The position numbers and the translations under genes were made by a program. Below the pieces are notes generated by a model that did no database searches, was not told where the DNA came from, and worked only from the letters and a program-made list of their open reading frames with translations. Positions 61,174 through 64,000 of a stretch of 64,000 nucleotides of DNA are shown piece by piece. Origin of the DNA: Metopolophium dirhodum (lineage: Eukaryota; Arthropoda; Insecta; Hemiptera; Aphididae); assembly GCF_019925205.1 (NCBI RefSeq), contig NC_083560.1, forward strand, positions 63,749,266-63,813,265. Reading direction: 5' to 3'. The number at the start of each line of letters is the position of its first letter. Position 1 is the stretch's first letter.

Positions 61174-62365
61174 CCCGAGGGTAAATATATACTAGTACAA
61201 TATATTTCGGTGCAACACGATTGCGCACTTTTTACCTTCTTACCTGAAAAAAACACAACAAGATTGCGCACTTTTTACCTTTTTATATTTGAGAAAACAT
61301 AACACGATTGCATATTTTTGACTATTTGACATATTTTTGACTATATGTATTACGTTATTACCTATTATTAATGTTGGGAAACTTTTTGAACTTAATATTT
61401 ATAAACTTATTTTATAACTAACTTAATTTATTTTATTTGTTTAACATGCAATCAATATTTCTTACTAGGTATGCGTATTAAATTATTATTTTTACTATCA
61501 TTATGAGTAATTCTTGTTTCTTTATTTTTGTAGACGAATACCGAAGGTTATTCCTTTTTTTTGACGCGTAATAATTGTAATGTATTAAATTATAATTATT
61601 TATTGTTGACTATAGGTATTACGTTATATAATATATACACGATTGCGCACTGTTTACCTTTTTATATTTTATAAAACCCAACACGATTGCGCACCATTTA
61701 CCTTTAATATTTGAGCAAAAGCAACAACAATTGCGCAAAACAAATATTTTGTATTGTTGGAATAAAAGAAATTAACATTAATTATCCTATAATATCTTTA
61801 ATTTAACTTACAATACTAAGACTTAGTTCATTATAATATATACATGAAAATATGAAATAATAAACAAATTATATCATAAATTAAGTTCATAAAATTCAAA
61901 AAATTTCCCAACGTTAATAATAACGTAATACCTATAGACAAGAATAAATAATTATAACATAATACATCACAATTATTATGCGTCAAAAAAAGGAATAGCC
62001 TTCGGTATTCGTCTACAAAAATAAAGAAACAAGATTTACTCATAAGTCATAATGACTATACAAATAATAATTTAATACGTAGGTATCTATTAGAAATATT
62101 GATTGCACGTCAAACAAAAAAAAAAACAAATTAAGTTAGTTTTAAAATAAGTTTATAAATATTAAGTTCAAAAAGTTTCCCAACATTAATAATAGGTAAT
62201 AACGTAATACATATAGTCAAAAATATGCAATCGTGTTATGTTTTCTCAAATATAAAAAGGTAAAAAGTGGGCAATAGTATTGTGTTTTTTTCATGTAAGA
62301 AAGTAAAAAGTGCGCAATCGTGTTGCACCGATATAATATATACCTCCCGGGTGAATATATACTAG
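61174..62365. mobile_element. foldback (long inverted-repeat) element with direct-repeat flanks
   Basis: Arms of about 430 bp (61196-61630 and 61920-62340) are near-complete reverse complements; for example ACGAATACCGAAGG at 61533 and CCTTCGGTATTCGT at 62000. Each arm tip holds repeated CACGATTGCGCAC..TTTACCTT units (61219, 61262, 61305; inverted at 62229, 62269, 62310), with more in the loop (61644, 61682, 61728). A direct repeat flanks the whole: CCCGAGGGTAAATATATACT(AG) at 61174-61195 and CCCGGGTGAATATATACTAG at 62346-62365. There is no transposase; the small frames (for example 61831-62043) are mirrored in the other arm. Confidence 0.75.
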
Positions 62366-62820
62366 GTGGGTATAAAATATATGGGCGTAAGCGTAACCGT
62401 TTTCCACCAAAATGACCCTCGCCCGTTATCACCATGGCCGTTTTCCGCCAAAGGTTATATTCCGATTTCCGCCAAAAATATTATTAAAGTATTTAACATA
62501 TTTTTTGAGAGCCCCTGAACAAAATTTGATGTATGGCCCGGTATGGGCTAACCTTGTATCACACATATTGATCATAAAGTATTATCTATATGACTATATC
62601 TTATCTTACTATTATTATTCACCTATTATATAGGTATACCCAATGTATTTCCCAACGTACACGCTTTTATAATATACAATAAAATTAAAACGATATGTAT
62701 AGTATATATTATACGATATATTAAGTTTATCGTCCCAATAATACATTATTATAAAAATTAAAATTACAACAAATTGTGTGTAAAAACAGTATAAGTAAAA
62801 GTATAAAATATTTTTGATTA
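62366..62820. other. AT-rich spacer
   Basis: No gene seen. It holds the short, twice-used phrase CCGTTTTCC(A/G)CCAAA (62397-62412 and 62436-62452), plus a related TTTCCGCCAAA at 62465-62475. It could include the end of the neighbouring MULE. Confidence 0.35.
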
Positions 62821-64000
62821 TTAACATAATTTTGAATATTTACTGTACGAAAAAGAGACTTTTTTGTCAAACTCGAACCTAGTTAAATGCCCATATATGT
62901 ATTTTTGAATGTATTTTTCATTTTTTAATTGTCTTAACTGAATTATTTTTCGTGGAGTTTTTAGTTGATTCACACTTGAAATTTTACAATATACACTGGT
63001 CTGTACCTCATCAATCAAATTCTGAACCCACGTAAATATTGAAGGCGAGTTTTTATAAAAAGATTGATTGAAGTCGGAATGAAATGATTCACACGCATTC
63101 GTGGTTCTTGTTAATGAAGAAGTTGCTTCTGCCCATAATTTGGGGGGGGGGGGCGTACTTGTATTTGAGATGTAATTGTTCAATAAATATTGTGAATACG
63201 CTAGCGGCTAGAACACGATTATCAGATGGACACTGTGGCATAAAATCTTCCATAAAACAACTCATTACTTCATTGGGACTTAAAAATAATAAACCAAAGG
63301 TATGCCTTAGCCACATACCAATATTACACATATTCTTGTACTCGGTAACTAGACCTAGAGATTGAATTTGTTGATACCATGCTTGGGTCAAGTGAAATCG
63401 ACAACCAACTACATTCATCCCAGGCCAAACTTCATCAATTGCATTTAGTATAGCTTTTTCGAAATCACTAGTTATATTAGTTGGTAAAAAAAGACGACCC
63501 ATGTTATCACACAATACAGATAATTTATTTAATATATGAATGTAAGTCTCTGTTTTTTTTGTCAGGCAGCAAACAAAATATAAGTGGTACATAGTGCTCA
63601 TTTTTGTACCCATGAATTGTATACATTTGAGTAAAAAATCTAGCACTCTATTGGAAAGTGCCATCCATATATATAGTTGGGACATCACATAAAAAATTTA
63701 AATTTTTTGCACATGAAAAAATGAAAACATTTTTAAAATCATCGTTTAATAATAAAAACGGTTCACCTTGCATCGCCAAAATGTTCATTTCTCGTAATGA
63801 GTCGTGTACAGATTGTATAGAAGTTGGATTAGCTGGAAGATTTTTTCGTCGACTTTCGAACATATTTTTTCGTACACGATCTACGTCATTAACGGAAATA
63901 ATAGTACATGAACTTTGTGCAATTTCCCATAAAATAATTTTTTTGGGTCTCATACTTACATCTTCTACCGTTTTACGCTTACAGGCTGAATTAATAATTT
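62821..64000 (-). pseudogene. Phantom-type MULE transposase, frameshifted, cut by the window edge
   Basis: The frame enters from beyond 64000 (INSACKRKTVEDVSMRPKKI) and covers VDRVRKNMFESRRKNLPANP and FSCAKNLNFLCDVPTIYMDG (first catalytic Asp). A shift near 63660-63690 leads to YHLYFVCCLTKKTETYIHIL, NITSDFEKAIL (second Asp), VVGCRFHLTQAWYQQIQSLG and WLRHTFGLLFLSPNEVMSCF. A second shift in the 12-G run at 63142-63153 leads to KLWAEATSSLTRTTNACESF (catalytic Glu) and a stop near 62821. The order fits animal MULE transposases that carry a FLYWCH zinc finger; that N-terminus would lie outside the window. All three acidic residues remain, so decay looks recent or one shift is a homopolymer error. 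Confidence 0.85.

Noticed and set aside
61831..62043. 70-residue frame (with CFFIFVDEYRRLFLF)
   Set aside because: The same text occurs mirrored in the other arm of the foldback with a different end; it is repeat sequence.

Overview
The window looks like nuclear DNA of an aphid or a close hemipteran relative. The reasons are a strongly AT-rich background full of TATTATAAT-type runs, the arthropod telomere repeat (TTAGG)n, spliced genes with GT..AG introns, and dense remains of transposons and retrotransposons that look hemipteran. No bacterial or organellar genes are seen. Species is an inference; nothing here names it.

Layout. 1-7.6 kb: AT-rich DNA with a decayed non-LTR reverse transcriptase (about 560-1300, minus), Helitron-like ends, a short copy of a dispersed repeat (5669-6297) and a frameshifted C2H2 zinc-finger fragment. 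7.99-16.0 kb: a nested retrotransposon block, all on the minus strand. A CR1/Jockey-type LINE provides its 5' half (ORF1 plus endonuclease, 14.16-16.0 kb) and probably its 3' tail (7.99-8.11 kb). Between them sit two (CCTAA)n tracts that bracket a complete, GC-rich R1-clade element resembling the telomere-targeted TRAS/SART group (8164-14152; intact Gag-like ORF1 and EN-RT ORF2). 16.0-26.7 kb: dispersed-repeat copies, a small spliced SAM-domain gene (minus, 17467-18223), a MITE nested in a repeat, an orphan terminal exon (24957-25117) and a tRNA-derived SINE. 26.7-41 kb: mostly gene-poor AT-rich DNA with a Helitron-like copy and a non-autonomous hAT with its 8-bp target duplication (38741-39603). 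41-51 kb: a 5S-type SINE, MITEs, a decayed Jockey/R1-like 3' ORF end, and another candidate terminal exon (48522-48696). 51.04-51.75 kb: a CpG- and GC-rich island with the first coding exon of a gamma-butyrobetaine/trimethyllysine dioxygenase-like gene (plus). 51.75-64 kb: AT-rich DNA, possibly its first intron, with a Tigger/pogo remnant, an interstitial telomere patch, a roughly 1.1-kb foldback structure and a Phantom-type MULE transposase pseudogene that runs off the right edge.

Host coding evidence is thin: two convincing gene pieces (SAM-domain gene; dioxygenase exon 1) and two orphan candidate terminal exons. Everything else recognisable is mobile DNA. The most unusual structure is the telomere-specific-type retrotransposon, bracketed by telomeric repeats, that sits exactly between the two ends of another LINE. 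This points to capture or synthesis of telomeric DNA at an internal chromosome break, or to insertion into an internal telomeric tract. The second is the long inverted-repeat element at 61.2-62.4 kb, flanked by an unusually long direct repeat. All homology calls rest on motif recognition by eye.
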